Shown: positions 11,838-22,350, numbered from the stretch's first letter. The stretch: 64,000 nt of DNA from Balanoglossus misakiensis (GCA_040954595.2 CM082597.2:8308001-8372000), one strand, 5' to 3'. Numbers and translations are program-made. Notes: generated by a model from the letters alone, not told the origin.

Positions 11838-12030
11838 GTAAGAAACCTTCTAGTAAATGTTATTTCTTCTAAAATACTTTCTAGTAAATGTATGCGAGTG
11901 TAATTTAGAGTCGTCGCCAGTGTATTCTGCCCAGAATACACTGGGGAAGACTGTAAACACTCTTGCCGGTTGTTACTTTGTGTCACGATTAATTTTGAGA
12001 TTACAGTGGAGCAATTTCGTCGTCGTTCAT

Positions 12031-12335
12031 TCAGCCGTTGCGGTTGCTTGTGACTGCCATGACCATTTCTCTCCAATCCGCTCTGTTCTGGGCCATGGTT
12101 AGCGCTTCGTAGAGTTGCATGCCAGTGAGCGATTTGATGTTATCAGTCCACCGCGTCGGGGGTCTGCCCCTCCCTCTACTGCCCTCAACCATACCCAATA
12201 TAGCAATCTTTTCTATGCTGTCATCTGGTTTTCGTGTGGCGTGTCCGAAGTATGTGAGTTGTGCTCTATGAATGAGATTGAGTAGACTGTTTGGACGGTA
12301 TACTCTGTCAAGCACGCTTGCATTGGTTTGAGCAA
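12031..12335 (-). mobile_element. LINE 3' fragment in a MULE intron
   Basis: The minus strand encodes the C-terminal tail typical of LINE polymerases: AQLTYFGHATRKP, then GSRGRGRPPTRW and NRADWREMV. The fragment is 5'-truncated and lies in antisense within the first intron of the zinc-finger gene. It belongs to a different LINE type from the one at 19.15 kb. Confidence 0.75.
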
Positions 12336-13121
12336 TTTACAACTACAAAATAATACTTAATTTTGAAAAAGAATACATTTCAGTGAAAGTCATTACTGCC
12401 CTATATTGGTATAATCCAAGTTATGGCAACAATTACTTCTGGAAGTGGCTGGCTGAACATGGCTGGCACAAGCGAAGCTAAAAACAAGCAAACTATTTGT
12501 GTTTGTTATGGAGAAGCCCATATCACTCCAATATTTGAGTTATTCATAAATCTGAAGCACTGAATAACTAATATACATGTACATGGTTTGGAAAATTTAA
12601 CTTGTTTTATATTACTTGTAATATATGCTTCAGAACACATTTGGCTGTTTGTGTAAAGTCATCCCTCTGTTGCAGTAGACACAGTTGGAAACAGAGTGAG
12701 AGACACTGATATTTTTGTATTAGGGGAAACCCTAAATCTGGAGTCATGCTGTGTTCAGTGTAGTTGGTCCTTGCTATCAAAGAGTAATTAGAGAGGAAGT
12801 TCCTGAAGTTTTCAAAGCAGTTGACGAACATTTACAGCAAGTTCATGTAATGTAATTTAGTAACTAGTTCCTCAAGTGTGTCATTATTTACATGTATGTG
12901 GGTGTCAAGATAATGATCGAGTTGCTCCAATGTCTCCCACACTGAAGCTATACAATGAACTACAATGTGTAATTACCTCACATTTATACTACCCTGGTGA
13001 AGTTTTCTGTTTGAATATTTCTCAGTCATTTTATGCCAAAGTAGCTGGGGAAGCATGATATTTGAAACTACAGCAGCAACAACAAAAACATGATTTAAAC
13101 ATATTTTGTCTTGATTGTCAG

Positions 13122-13217
13122 GAACCAGGAAAATGACTGCCCTGGGTGGACGTGCAAGAAGTGCACTTTCCTCAATGATGCCAAAGCAGAATGTTGCCTC
13201 ATTTGTCATGCAATCAG
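13122..13217 (+). CDS. MULE gene, RanBP2/NZF zinc-finger exon 2
   Basis: A 96-bp exon flanked by TTGATTGTCAG and GTAAGATA. It encodes GWTCKKCTFLND, then CCLICHAIR, with all four zinc-binding cysteines. The Thr-Phe pair after the second cysteine and the hydrophobic residues near the third match positions that contact ubiquitin in NZF fingers of the Npl4 type (family knowledge). The flanking intron sequence is also similar to that around exon 3, so the unit duplicated was exon plus intron edge. Phase is 2-2 on both sides. Confidence 0.75.
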
Positions 13218-13509
13218 GTAAGATACCTTTTAGTAAATCTATGGGGGTGTAATTTAAATACTCTTGCCTGTTGTTACTTGGTGTATAAATTTGGAGATTT
13301 TTGTCTGCTACGCCGAAGATACTATTTTACATGTAAATGACAATGTATAATTACCACATATTAATACTACCATGGTGAAGTTTTGTGTTTGAATATTTTC
13401 TTAGTCATTTTATGCCAAAGTGGTTGATGCAGCCTGATATTTGCAATAATAGTAGCAACAACAAAAACATGATTTAAATATTGTAAACATTTTTTGTCTT
13501 GATTGTCAG

Positions 13510-13605
13510 GAACCAGGAAAATGACTGCCCTGGGTGGACGTGCAAGAAGTGGAGTTTCCTCAATGATGCCAAAGCAGAATATTGCCTCATTTGTCAGGCA
13601 ATCAG
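13510..13605 (+). CDS. MULE gene, zinc-finger exon 3 lacking one zinc ligand
   Basis: A copy of exon 2 (96 bp, same phases and splice sites). The second zinc-binding cysteine is Trp here (CKKW instead of CKKC, TGC to TGG), and one of the paired cysteines is Tyr. The first, third and fourth ligands remain. A finger with three ligands is unlikely to bind zinc normally, so this copy is probably decayed or has another role. The Trp-Thr-Cys start and the FLND core are kept. Confidence 0.7.
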
Positions 13606-13733
13606 GTAAGAAACCTTTTAGTAAATCTATGGGGGAATTTATTGAATACTCTTGCCTATTGTGACATTACTTACTGTTGGTGTATACCAGAAGTTTCAAA
13701 ATCAAATGGACTTTATTCTTCAATTTGTGTTAG

Positions 13734-13788
13734 GAAACGAGATTCTTCTAAAGATGATGAGGAATGGCAGTGCATTGGAAAGGAAAAG
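13734..13788 (+). CDS. MULE gene, short charged exon
   Basis: A 55-bp exon after TGTGTTAG and before GTAAGC. It continues the frame in phase 2 and reads KRDSSKDDEEWQCIGKEK. No domain is recognised; it is a charged linker following the zinc fingers. The entry phase agrees with the preceding exon, which supports the model. Confidence 0.55.
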
Positions 13789-13812
13789 GTAAGCATGAGT
13801 GACACATGTACC

Positions 13813-13815
<3 letters not shown>

Positions 13816-13867
<52 letters not shown>

Positions 13868-13868
13868 T
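13816..13868. repeat. (ATT)n microsatellite
   Basis: About 17 uninterrupted TTA/ATT units directly after the charged exon of the MULE gene. The tyrosine run in the overlapping open frame is an artefact of this tract. Confidence 0.95.
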
Positions 13869-14250
13869 AATCATTATTAACTTTATTGGGCCCTTATCAC
13901 AAATTGGATATTGGTTTAATACCCAATAAAGTACATGGCACAACAAAAACATTCGTCAAGAATCAAATTGAATATTCAATAAAACAGTACAGAGACCATT
14001 CAACCCTCATCACAAAATGAAGAAAAATAATTATATACACAAACTCGTCCAGACTGCGGTACAGAACAAAGCAAAACAACAAGGCTTGTTACCAATGGGG
14101 CAGTGGGTCGCATTCTACTATTTGGAGTTCTTGTCATGACAGTTTAACCCCCCACCCCACCCCACCCGCAGAACATTGGTTAAAATTGCCACCTTGCTCT
14201 CCGCCATGAAGGTCTGTGCCATTATCATAATCTTCAGTTTTTATCTTTAG

Positions 14251-14300
14251 TCCACAGTTGACAGGGCGTGGAAGGCTGGCTCATACAGAAATGCTTGTTT
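14251..14300 (+). CDS. MULE gene, small linker exon
   Basis: A 50-bp exon after TTATCTTTAG and before GTAAGT. It reads STVDRAWKAGSYRNAC with phase 0 in and 2 out, matching both neighbours. No domain is recognised. Confidence 0.5.
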
Positions 14301-14715
14301 GTAAGTTTATAAATTATATCTTGTAAATTACAACTTGATATTTAATCTATTTTTATTATCTTATTTATAAGGTAAAGTGCTATAGTACCTTGCATATTCC
14401 ATTTTCATGTCTGTGTCATTTCTGTCAAAGAATATGAATGTAGGGCTGCAAAACAAAATGTTCGTCATCAAACATAAATTTAAGTGCTTCGATAGTTTGC
14501 TATGCAGTATTACATTCCTGACAAATTAATTGATATCCCACAAATGTTACCACATCAATAGCATTAGTAGGTTCCTTTTTTTGCCACCACCCCCCTCCCC
14601 CCCCCCAAAAAAAAAAAAAATATGTCACAATTGTTTTAGATAGCTAACTTTGTTTGGTACAAGTATCTGTTTGAGAAGCCAAAATGTTTACTCTTCAAAA
14701 CTACATTCTTCACAG

Positions 14716-14812
14716 GGTATATGATAGTGAAGAAGATTCACACACCATGCCAGTGTTTGAGGGGAGTGGCAGTTTCAGCTACCATACTGTGTACTCATCT
14801 GATTCGGGATCT
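14716..14812 (+). CDS. MULE gene, acidic/serine-rich exon
   Basis: A 97-bp exon, acceptor TTCACAG and donor GTAAGT. It reads VYDSEEDSHTMPVFEG and then a Ser/Tyr-rich segment ending SSDSGS. Phase 2 in and 0 out fits both neighbours. The acidic and serine-rich content suggests a disordered linker between the zinc fingers and the catalytic domain. Confidence 0.55.
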
Positions 14813-15060
14813 GTAAGTCTAGATTTGAGATACGTTTATAACTCATAATTTTACACTTAGTCTAGTGAAACAATAGGTGATTCTAATGTATTAATATAGC
14901 TATTAATCAATGACACTTGCACTAACAGTAGCAAGTTTGATTTCCTGTAGTCGGAGGAAATTTTTAGAATTTGAGATATTTTAAATAATGCATTTGTGCA
15001 TAAAGCTGTAAACAATCAAGTGGTCAGGTGTGTCAGGTGTTTCAGTGTAGTACACTTACA

Positions 15061-15083
15061 TACACACACACACACACACACAT
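15061..15083. repeat. (CA)n microsatellite
   Basis: A simple CA repeat of about 10 units in an intron of the MULE gene. Confidence 0.9.
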
Positions 15084-15513
15084 TGCACATGCAGAAAATT
15101 TTCCATAGGCTGATATGTGGCTGACATGAAGTGTTAGTGACATGTATTGATTAGGTAGGGGATTAGAACAGGTACCCCCATCCTTGTATGCTCTGTATGT
15201 GGGATCAGTGACAAAGTTGCTGATTGAGTTTGGTGTGTGTGATCGTGGTCAGTGTTTTGTACATACTTTAATGAACAAACATAAAATTCTCATAACAATA
15301 CATGCTGTTAATGCTGTTACAACAACTCGAACAGACAATAGTAATAGAAATACCAGGCAATTTTGCTTTTGAGTAGCTTAAAATGATGTCATTGCCAATC
15401 CTGACTTCTGTCATAGCTTGTATTTACTCTAATCATGTGCAAAATCAATCAAAAGTTTTTTCCCATAAATATTTTCTGACACTTTTTAAGTCCTTTTTTT
15501 TTGCTTTTTGCAG

Positions 15514-15560
15514 GTGTCCTCATCAGATCATCAGCATATGACAAAAAAGAAAATTAAAAA
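15514..15560 (+). CDS. MULE gene, small lysine-rich exon
   Basis: A 47-bp exon between a T-rich acceptor (TTTTTGCAG) and GTGAGT, reading VSSSDHQHMTKKKIKK. Phase 0 in and 2 out joins smoothly to the next exon (KRKINAIRRP). Together the two form a basic cluster that could serve as a nuclear localisation signal. Confidence 0.5.
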
Positions 15561-16125
15561 GTGAGTATAAGAGTAATCATAGACTATGATCAACTTGTAG
15601 TACCCTTGACATCAACATTTATTTAAACTTGTAGGTTGATCACATGATACCCAGTTGTCAAATAATTAACCACTAAAGAGTGTATTATTTAGCATTGACA
15701 GAACATTATACTCAAGATGTGTCATTTTTTGTCATGTTGATTTTTATTTTATAAAGATGAAAAAATATTGTTTGATAACTGTTGTCAAATATCTGTTTGT
15801 ACAGATTATGTCTTATAAATGCTATCAGTATCAATTACAAGATTATACAAATGTGGTACACTCATTCAAAAATATTTTGGGAAGCATTGACATTAGGCCT
15901 TTGCTATTTGATGTGTGGGTACCTCTTGAAAGTAAGTTTATCCTAGGCAAAATAAAGTGGATATGATCAGCAATCATATGCAAATTATATGCTTCAGTTG
16001 GGCTATAGCAATAATGGTGCTATATTACACTTATATGTATGTATAAGGCCATGAAAATGTTGTTGTAATGTTATTTATAATCTATTTCTAATGTCAAACT
16101 TTTCTTTGTCATATATTTTGCATAG

Positions 16126-16189
16126 AAGAAAGATCAATGCAATCAGAAGACCAAACATGTGCTCCATGGTAACTGAATCTGACTCTGAG
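16126..16189 (+). CDS. MULE gene, basic exon
   Basis: A 64-bp exon with acceptor TTGCATAG and donor GTAGGT. It reads KRKINAIRRPNMCSMVTE and ends in acidic residues. Entry and exit phases agree with both neighbours. It completes the basic patch begun in the preceding exon. Confidence 0.5.
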
Positions 16190-16374
16190 GTAGGTTTATT
16201 TTATTTTCTTCTATGTGATTATTGAAATTAACTTCTCAACCTGGAGAATGATGCTTAGTGATTGACACATGGTTTGTGTCTGGTCAGGATGACATTGGCC
16301 TAGCATATGTAGTCTAGATATTCTTATGAAACTGGATGTTAATTTTATCCATTAAAACTTTTACTTTCTTACAG

Positions 16375-16466
16375 ATTGAAAATCTTGTAAGTAGTCTTGA
16401 GAATACACCAGTGAAGAAAAACTGGAAGCACCAGACTGAGAAAAGTGAAGGACAAAGAAGGCCAAG
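16375..16466 (+). CDS. MULE gene, linker exon
   Basis: A 92-bp exon with acceptor TTCTTACAG and donor GTATTT. It reads IENLVSSLENTPVKKNWKH and a Lys/Arg-rich tail. Phase 0 in and 2 out is consistent. No recognised domain. Confidence 0.5.
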
Positions 16467-16932
16467 GTATTTCTCAAAAAACAGTGATTTTGAAGATCTG
16501 AGTCAGACATATCACAATATCAGTAGTGCGGACCCCACCAAATAGCCATTATCTTAAGCTTGTTGTATGTGGAGATGTTGAGGCTTATTTATGTGGGTAT
16601 CTCCCATGAAAGTTATATACAGATATGTGCCGTCTGGATGGTTTCATAAGAAATTTAAATCTCTAAACCTGATGGGTCCTCTGTTTTCCTTGAAACCCAG
16701 AAGTCATGGGTTTCTACATGATTGTTTTTATTACTCAGGGATGTTACGTGTAATGTCATGTGAAAAGAAGCAACTTATTTGCATACAATTATAGAATAAT
16801 TTTAGTATAATATTGTGTTTTGGTACCAAATGATTGCACGCAGACCCCAGTTCTCTGTGTTTTATGAAGAACTCAGCTGTACACATATATATTTAATATA
16901 GAATGTTTTTGCACGTTTGTCTGTGCTTGCAG

Positions 16933-17209
16933 ATTCCCATCATTGGACATGCCTGTAGATGAATCAGTGGATTTGACTTTGGGGAGTGACACAGAAGATA
17001 TGGGCAGAATTCCTCCTTTGCAGATGGAAGTTGATTCAGACAGTGACAGAGAAGATGAGCATTGCTCAGTGAGAAGTCAGATTCTATTAATATGTCCAAA
17101 GGTTCTCTGGATGCAACACTAGACAGTGATAAAAAAAACGTGGCCACTGCTTCGCAACATCAGCTAAACCACTTGTGACAGTGGACCTGACACTAGACAG
17201 TGATACAAG
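16933..17209 (+). pseudogene. MULE gene, acidic repeat exon with two frameshifts
   Basis: After GCTTGCAG the exon reads RFPSLDMPVDESVDLTLGSD and further acidic sequence. The motif LDATLDSD and then VDLTLDSDT recur downstream in other frames, so there are two single-base shifts, one before about 17085 and one near the A8 tract at 17132. It ends at GTTTGT. Its length (277) is two bases short of what the neighbouring phases need, which agrees with two one-base losses. The VDLTL-SD unit, repeated three times, is an internal acidic repeat of unknown role. Confidence 0.5.
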
Positions 17210-17702
17210 GTTTGTAAGAATATTTTAAGGGGACATTTTGTTTGCCAAACTGAATTCTCAATTATATATCAACTTCAGTCATATTGCACCAAATTTGACA
17301 CAAATTAACAAATAATTATATGACATTTGTACAGTTGAAAAGACATTAACATTGTACATTAAAGGGTTGCAGAGTGTCTATGCTAGCTGTGATGGCTCCA
17401 GTTGTGAACTTTCTGAACAGGTCAACCATTGATTTTTAAGTTTAAGAATGATTAAAACTGGATTTGTGTGTCAATTGTAATTGCTTTAGACTACGTGTTT
17501 ATGAAAGATTGATTTTTTGTCATTTATCAAGATGGCTTTATTAAATTAGCACTCAATATTTCACAAAATTGACTGGGACTGAAGAAATTAAACCATAATT
17601 ACAGAAAGTGTATACGTGACTACATTTTTGGTAAATGTGTTTATATTTGTGAGGTACATATTAACTTGATTAATTTGAAATAATCTGTTCTTGTATTCAC
17701 AG

Positions 17703-19150
17703 TGAAGATAGCCCCACCACAACTGACACCACCAGAGAGCAACTAAGTAGCGATAATGGGAATTTTCCTGTGTACTCAACTGTTCATCAAGGGCTTAGCA
17801 GGAAGGAAATACTTGACATAATCATATGTAAAACTGTCGATTCAAATATGGTGTGTCACGCAATTCCCACTGGCATAAAAAAAAATGTCACATATGTTAT
17901 TGATACTAGAAAAGTTAATGTGAAAGACCTTACTGCAGATGACAATGGTATCTGGAAAGGGGGCCATGCTTGCCCATCTCGGCATGTGGCAATCACAATA
18001 GAAGATGACACACTAGCAACTGTTAAAACTGTACCAAAGCAACACAGCAGAGCAGACAATGTGTACAAATACCAAAGACAATACAGCACACATGCTACAT
18101 CAACATTCAAGCGTATTATCCACAAAGTTTTTGATCGTAGTCATGTCCTTCTTCCTTATGTTGTCGTCCAATATTACTTTCGTGGTGGTGAAGAAACTCC
18201 AGTTGAACTACTCAAACATGGTAACAAACAGGCGGAAACAACTGACAATTACTATCGCACAAAGCCAAGTGTCTTTCGGAAAATGAGTGAAAAAATGGAA
18301 ACCACACGACCAAAAAAAAATGTTACTCAGTGTACTGCAGAAGCTGGAGGTGCCATTGGTTGTTCCTCAGTAGGGGATATGCCAAGAGACAGGAGACAGG
18401 TTTACAACCTTAAGTCTCGTATGGAGGGGACACCAAAATGGAGGCAGGGTGGGCCACCAAAACAACAAAACTATGAGGCTTTATTAGGACAAGCAGCGAA
18501 AAATGATTTTCTGAGGCGTGTGGAGTTTAAGCCAAATCCCACAACATTTGCTGCAACTAACCAGCAGCTGTTTGATGTGCAGAGATTTTGTGGGAATGAA
18601 GATTATAAGTCCATCCTTGGCATCGATCCAACATTCAGGCTTGGGGAATTTTTAGTAACTGTGTCAACATTCTCACATCCGATGTTTTGCGTAAAGGATA
18701 GTGAACGCCATCCTACCATGATGGGACCCATTATGTGCCATACTGGGAAAAAAGTTGATGACTATAAGTTCTTCTCTGAGAATTCAAAAAAATATGGCAT
18801 CGAACGTTTATGTGTTTGGGGAACAGATGGGGAAACAGCACTTGTAAATGCAATGGAGAAAGAGTACCCTACTGACGTCCATGGAAACTCTATTCATTTA
18901 AGATGTTTTGCACATGTTCAAGACAATATAAAACGCAAGCTCAGTACTCTTGGTGTAGAGAAAAAACACGCGAATAAAATTTGTAATGATATCTTAGGTT
19001 ATGAGAGGGGAAGTCTGAGGGTAATGGGACTTGTTGACTCGGAAAGTATTACAGATTTTGACAACAAGCTCGCTAAGTTAAAAGAAGAATGATAATTTTT
19101 ACAAGTGGTTTGCAAAGAACCTAGCAGATGTCATCAAACAGGATATGTTG
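17703..19150 (+). pseudogene. MULE-family transposase catalytic exon, truncated by a LINE
   Basis: After TATTCACAG the frame joins the previous exon (AG+T) and runs to a stop at 19092. The catalytic part shows ILGIDPTFRLGEF with the first aspartate, GPIMCH, then VWGTDGETAL with the second aspartate, and LRCFAHVQDNIKRKL, the order seen in MULE transposase domains (PF10551). At about 19087 the frame shifts by one base. The continuation FYKWFAKNLADVIKQDML is in the other frame and runs directly into LINE sequence. The glutamate of the triad and the rest of the C-terminus are therefore missing or displaced. Such enzymes cut and paste DNA between long inverted ends, as found here. Confidence 0.8.
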
Positions 19151-20400
19151 AAACCTGATTATAGACCAGTTGCGCTTACGTCTGTCATCATGAAATGCTT
19201 CGAACGATTAATCCTTCACCATATCAAGTCTATAGTTCCAAAAACTCTCGATCCATATCAGTTTGCATATCGTTCTAATCGATCTGTCGAAGATGCCGTA
19301 TCTTCTGCACTCCATGCAGTATTATCTAATCTGGATAATCGCAATTGTTATGCTCGTATGCTCTTTGTCGATTTCAGCTCTGCATTTAATACAATTATTC
19401 CTTCCAAGCTTGTCATAAAGTTAGCTGACCTCAGTATTAGTACTTCCATGTGCAAGTGGATTTTAAATTTTCTTAGTAATAGGCCACAGATTGTTAAAAT
19501 TAATAACCACTTTTCTTCGTCAATAGTCCTCAATACAGGAGCTCCTCAGGGATGTGTTTTAAGCCCTTTGTTATACTCTCTTTTTACATATGATTGCACT
19601 CCTTTGTATGCCAATAATTTTATTGTTAAATTTGCTGATGACACAACTGTCATAGGCTTAATTACTGATAATGATGAGTCCGCATATAGAAGTGAAACTG
19701 TAAATTTAATCAATTGGTGCAATGCAAATAATCTTGAACTCAATGTAAACAAAACCAAGGAAATCATTATAGATTTTAGAAGAGTACACTTTACCCATAC
19801 GCCGATTACCATAAATGGGACTGCAGTTGAAATCGTCACTGTTTTTAAGTTTCTTGGTGTTTACCTTTCAAATCGCTTGTCATGGGAGGAAAATATAGAT
19901 CATCTGGTAAAGAAAGCACAGCAGCGTCTCTACTTTCTCAGACGCTTAAAGAAATTTGGTATGAATAGTTCTATTCTGGTAAATTTCTATCGTACTGTAA
20001 TATAAAGTATTTTAACATATGGCATCCTTATCTGGTTTAATAACATCACTAAGGACGAATTGAATGCTCTTGAACGGGTTATACGGGTAGCACAAACAAT
20101 CATTGGGGTAAAATTGCCATCTCTACAATCAATCTATTATTCAAGATCTATTCGCAAAGCTAAGGCTATAATTAATGACTCGAGCCATCCAGCTTACAAT
20201 CTTTTTACGCTGCTACCCTCTGGAAGGCGTTATCGCAGTATGAAAACGAGAACAGCTCGTTTTAACAATAGTTTTTATCCATCGGCAGTACGTATTTGTG
20301 TCAAATCCCTTTGTAAAACGTTCAGCTAAATATACAAGATGATAGGAGAGATCAAAATACAATATTGATTGCATGGTCACACAATCACAAAACACTTTTT
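19147..20400 (+). mobile_element. 5'-truncated Rex/CR1-like LINE inserted in the MULE transposase
   Basis: The plus strand encodes a reverse transcriptase starting at DYRPVALTSVIMKCFERL. It continues through FVDFSSAFNTIIP, GAPQGCVLSPLLY and FADDTT (the catalytic aspartates), then the thumb (FKFLGVYLSNRLSW) and a tail with RYRSMKTRTARFNNSFYP. The wording matches Rex1/CR1-like non-LTR elements. A single in-frame TAA at about 20003 splits the frame. The endonuclease half is absent, as expected of a 5'-truncated insertion. The left junction falls at 19147-19152. The 3' end is uncertain, around 20330-20410 by a T-rich tract. Confidence 0.8.
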
Positions 20401-20409
20401 TTTTGTAAA

Positions 20410-21233
20410 ATGTAAATTTTTTTATGTCTGCACATCATTTACTGTAATGTTGTAAATGTCAGGATTCATACACCCAGAATCACATAAAATTGCAGGAATT
20501 TTAACCTTTGTTTTAGTATTACAACCAAAAGCAAGTAATTTTCAAGGAGTGATGACCAAAGAAATTAATTTTTTTTATTGAACCTAAATATACTTTTATC
20601 TGGAAAAACAATGAATAATTACACGACAAAAAAGTTTCCAAGTTAGTTTTCAGGATTTTCCAGGAGTGCATGTATATTACTTTTGTTTTAAGGTACATCG
20701 TACTTCCAGGAACATTACAGGACTCAAGGATTTTCAAGGGCTGTATGAACCCTGTCACACACAAACAAACGGATTTTTGAGATGGTTTGAGGTCGAAAAG
20801 CAATGCGCTAGTCTACACCACAGTCCCTCCACTGTTAGCTTTGTCTACACTGACAAAAGGTCATGACCCTGGATCACACATGATGTTTCTCCTGTTTGGC
20901 ATACAAACCATTAAACCAATGACGTAATTATCATAATGTTTGGTCATGCAAATTCAAAGTTTTCCGCTGGGAGTCTAAAAATAACCAATCCAGTGTACTC
21001 GTACAGCTCATCCACGGTTATTAGAAGACCGTGGCTCACCACAGCATGGTTCTAGGATCTACGATTGAATCTCTAAGCATTTTTTGGCGTTGGGCGTTGG
21101 GATTGGTATTCAAATAATTTGGTGTTCATCAAACGTGTACATATAATAATTAGTACATGTAATCGCCTAACGTTTTGCAAAGCCTAGCCTTGTCCATGCC
21201 ATTCAGACGCCAATGTAATTTATTTACTGACAG
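20410..21233. other. MULE interior after the LINE, no gene recognised
   Basis: The missing C-terminus of the transposase would be expected here, but I find no frame that continues it. The stretch is AT-rich and joins the right inverted repeat. Confidence 0.4.
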
Positions 21234-21857
21234 GCGAATTGCCCGCCAAAAAAGAATCCCGCCCCAAAAGGTCAATGTACGAGTATATTCACAGGGCGAA
21301 GGATTAGTTGAAACAAAGCAGTAGTGTCCGTAAGCTTTCGAGGGTCAAACACTGATGGGGGCATTGGGGGGTAAGACAAAAAGTAGTAGTTATATATAGA
21401 AACACATGTAACTCACACAACACAACACAGTATCATTGTCGCAATTTCTTTATTATCTTAATTGCAATTCATGCCTCCCCGCCATGCTGCCGCATTTTGA
21501 GGTTTCGATCTGTTGTGGTTTCGTTGTGCGCGCGCGTATTCACTGTGTATATGTAGCAGTTTGGCATGAATCGTTTGCGCGCACACGACGTCGACTCTAC
21601 CACTACATAGTACCAGACCGCAGACCAGGAACTGGCGACCCGCTGTTTGTTTCCAACGCCAAATTTGATTCTAATGTTGAATTTCCGAGAAAACAATTTA
21701 TCTGACCTATAGTTTTCTTGGCTCGCCTACGTTTTAATTTGGAAACTTTTAAACAAATCATACGCCACCGTCTTGATGACTGGCCCCTATTTTAATAATG
21801 GTTTCGTCGTTTCGCTGTTTCGCCGTTTCGCTGTTTTGTTGTTTCGCAAAGTATAAC
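21234..21857 (-). repeat. Right terminal inverted repeat of the MULE
   Basis: Reverse complement of the left arm. It includes the same GC-rich segment (GCGCGCGCGTATTCACTGTG region near 21527) and the same outer tandem GTTTCGCTG units. The outer end is at GTATAAC (21851-21857), after which the sequence becomes that of the TTAA MITE copy related to 51.57 kb. Confidence 0.85.
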
Positions 21858-21917
21858 AATGTCTTGTATCAAACATCATTAATGGAAAGGGGCAGCTAGA
21901 GAGAGACTTTGTGCAGT
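21858..21917. mobile_element. Residual right end of a TTAA MITE (family A) at the MULE boundary
   Basis: The bases after the MULE end (AATGTCTTGTATCAAAC and following) match 51568-51628, the right part of an AGGGACAAAG-type MITE. The left part that should lie across the MULE is not found at 10.6 kb. Confidence 0.7.
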
Positions 21918-21930
21918 GATGAGAACTTAC

Positions 21931-22107
21931 CAGACACAGGCAGGATCTACACACATCACCAAGAGGGTTGAAGCGATCACCATCAACATACAAGATATTA
22001 TTGTATTCACACAGACTACAGTCTGGACAGCAATCAGAAGCTGTGTACAGTCCATGCTCACATGTTACTGGACACTATAATTCTGTACAGGTAATCTTGG
22101 AATCAGG
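21931..22107 (-). pseudogene. VWC exon (end of one module, start of next) with a nonsense codon
   Basis: A 177-bp exon, acceptor GTTTCAG and donor GTAAGTTC. It is the near-identical counterpart of 51644-51820. It shows SKITCTEL, CCPDCSLCEYNN and CRSCLCL. The codon after TEL is TAG here (complement 22075-22077) and GAG in the other copy, so one base ends the frame. All cysteines are otherwise kept. Confidence 0.8.
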
Positions 22108-22137
22108 CTGAAACAGGAACGACAACAATCAGGTTCA

Positions 22138-22350
22138 TACTGTAAAACAGTTCACTTTCGCGAGTATTAATTTTCACGATATCGAGAGAGGCCACTGTTT
22201 CGCGAGTATTCATTTTCACATTCTCTTATTTCATTCACTGCATCGTTATCTTCAAAAAAATTGTTATGCGACTTTTTATTTTCATGCTATTTTGGCTCTC
22301 GCATAGTTCGCGTAAATTTATTGCTCGCGAAAATAACATGTTTTACAGTA
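22138..22350. mobile_element. Chimeric palindromic MITE (family P)
   Basis: Ends TACTGTAAAACA and TTTTACAGTA. The left half carries variants of the copy at 51851 (TTTTCACGATATCG, GTTATGC). The right half carries variants of the copy at 55994 (CTCGCAT, CGCGTAAAT, AACATGTTTT). Flanking sequences switch accordingly: 51.6-51.8 kb type on the left, 56.2 kb type on the right. Confidence 0.85.

Larger units (their letters stand above)
10662..21857 (+). mobile_element. MULE-type DNA transposon, 11.2 kb, with long terminal inverted repeats
   Basis: The ends are near-identical inverted repeats of about 620 bp, both beginning GTTATACTTTGCGAAACAAC on their own strand. Between them a plus-strand gene of about twelve exons encodes zinc fingers and a MULE-family DDE transposase. 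Long inverted ends are a hallmark of Mutator-like elements. An internal LINE fragment (about 12.03-12.33 kb, reversed) and a LINE inserted in the transposase (19.15-20.4 kb) enlarge it. I found no matching 8-10-bp target duplication. The right flank is the residual half of a TTAA MITE also seen at 51.57 kb, whereas the left flank is not its other half, so one side has been rearranged since insertion. Confidence 0.8.

Noticed and set aside
13582-13929. Plus-strand frame with a run of tyrosines
   Set aside because: Produced by the ATT microsatellite after a MULE exon; the true exon ends at 13788.
19145-20005. Intact-looking reverse transcriptase gene starting MLKPDYRP
   Set aside because: The first residues come from the MULE transposase frame; the LINE is 5'-truncated and has an internal stop.
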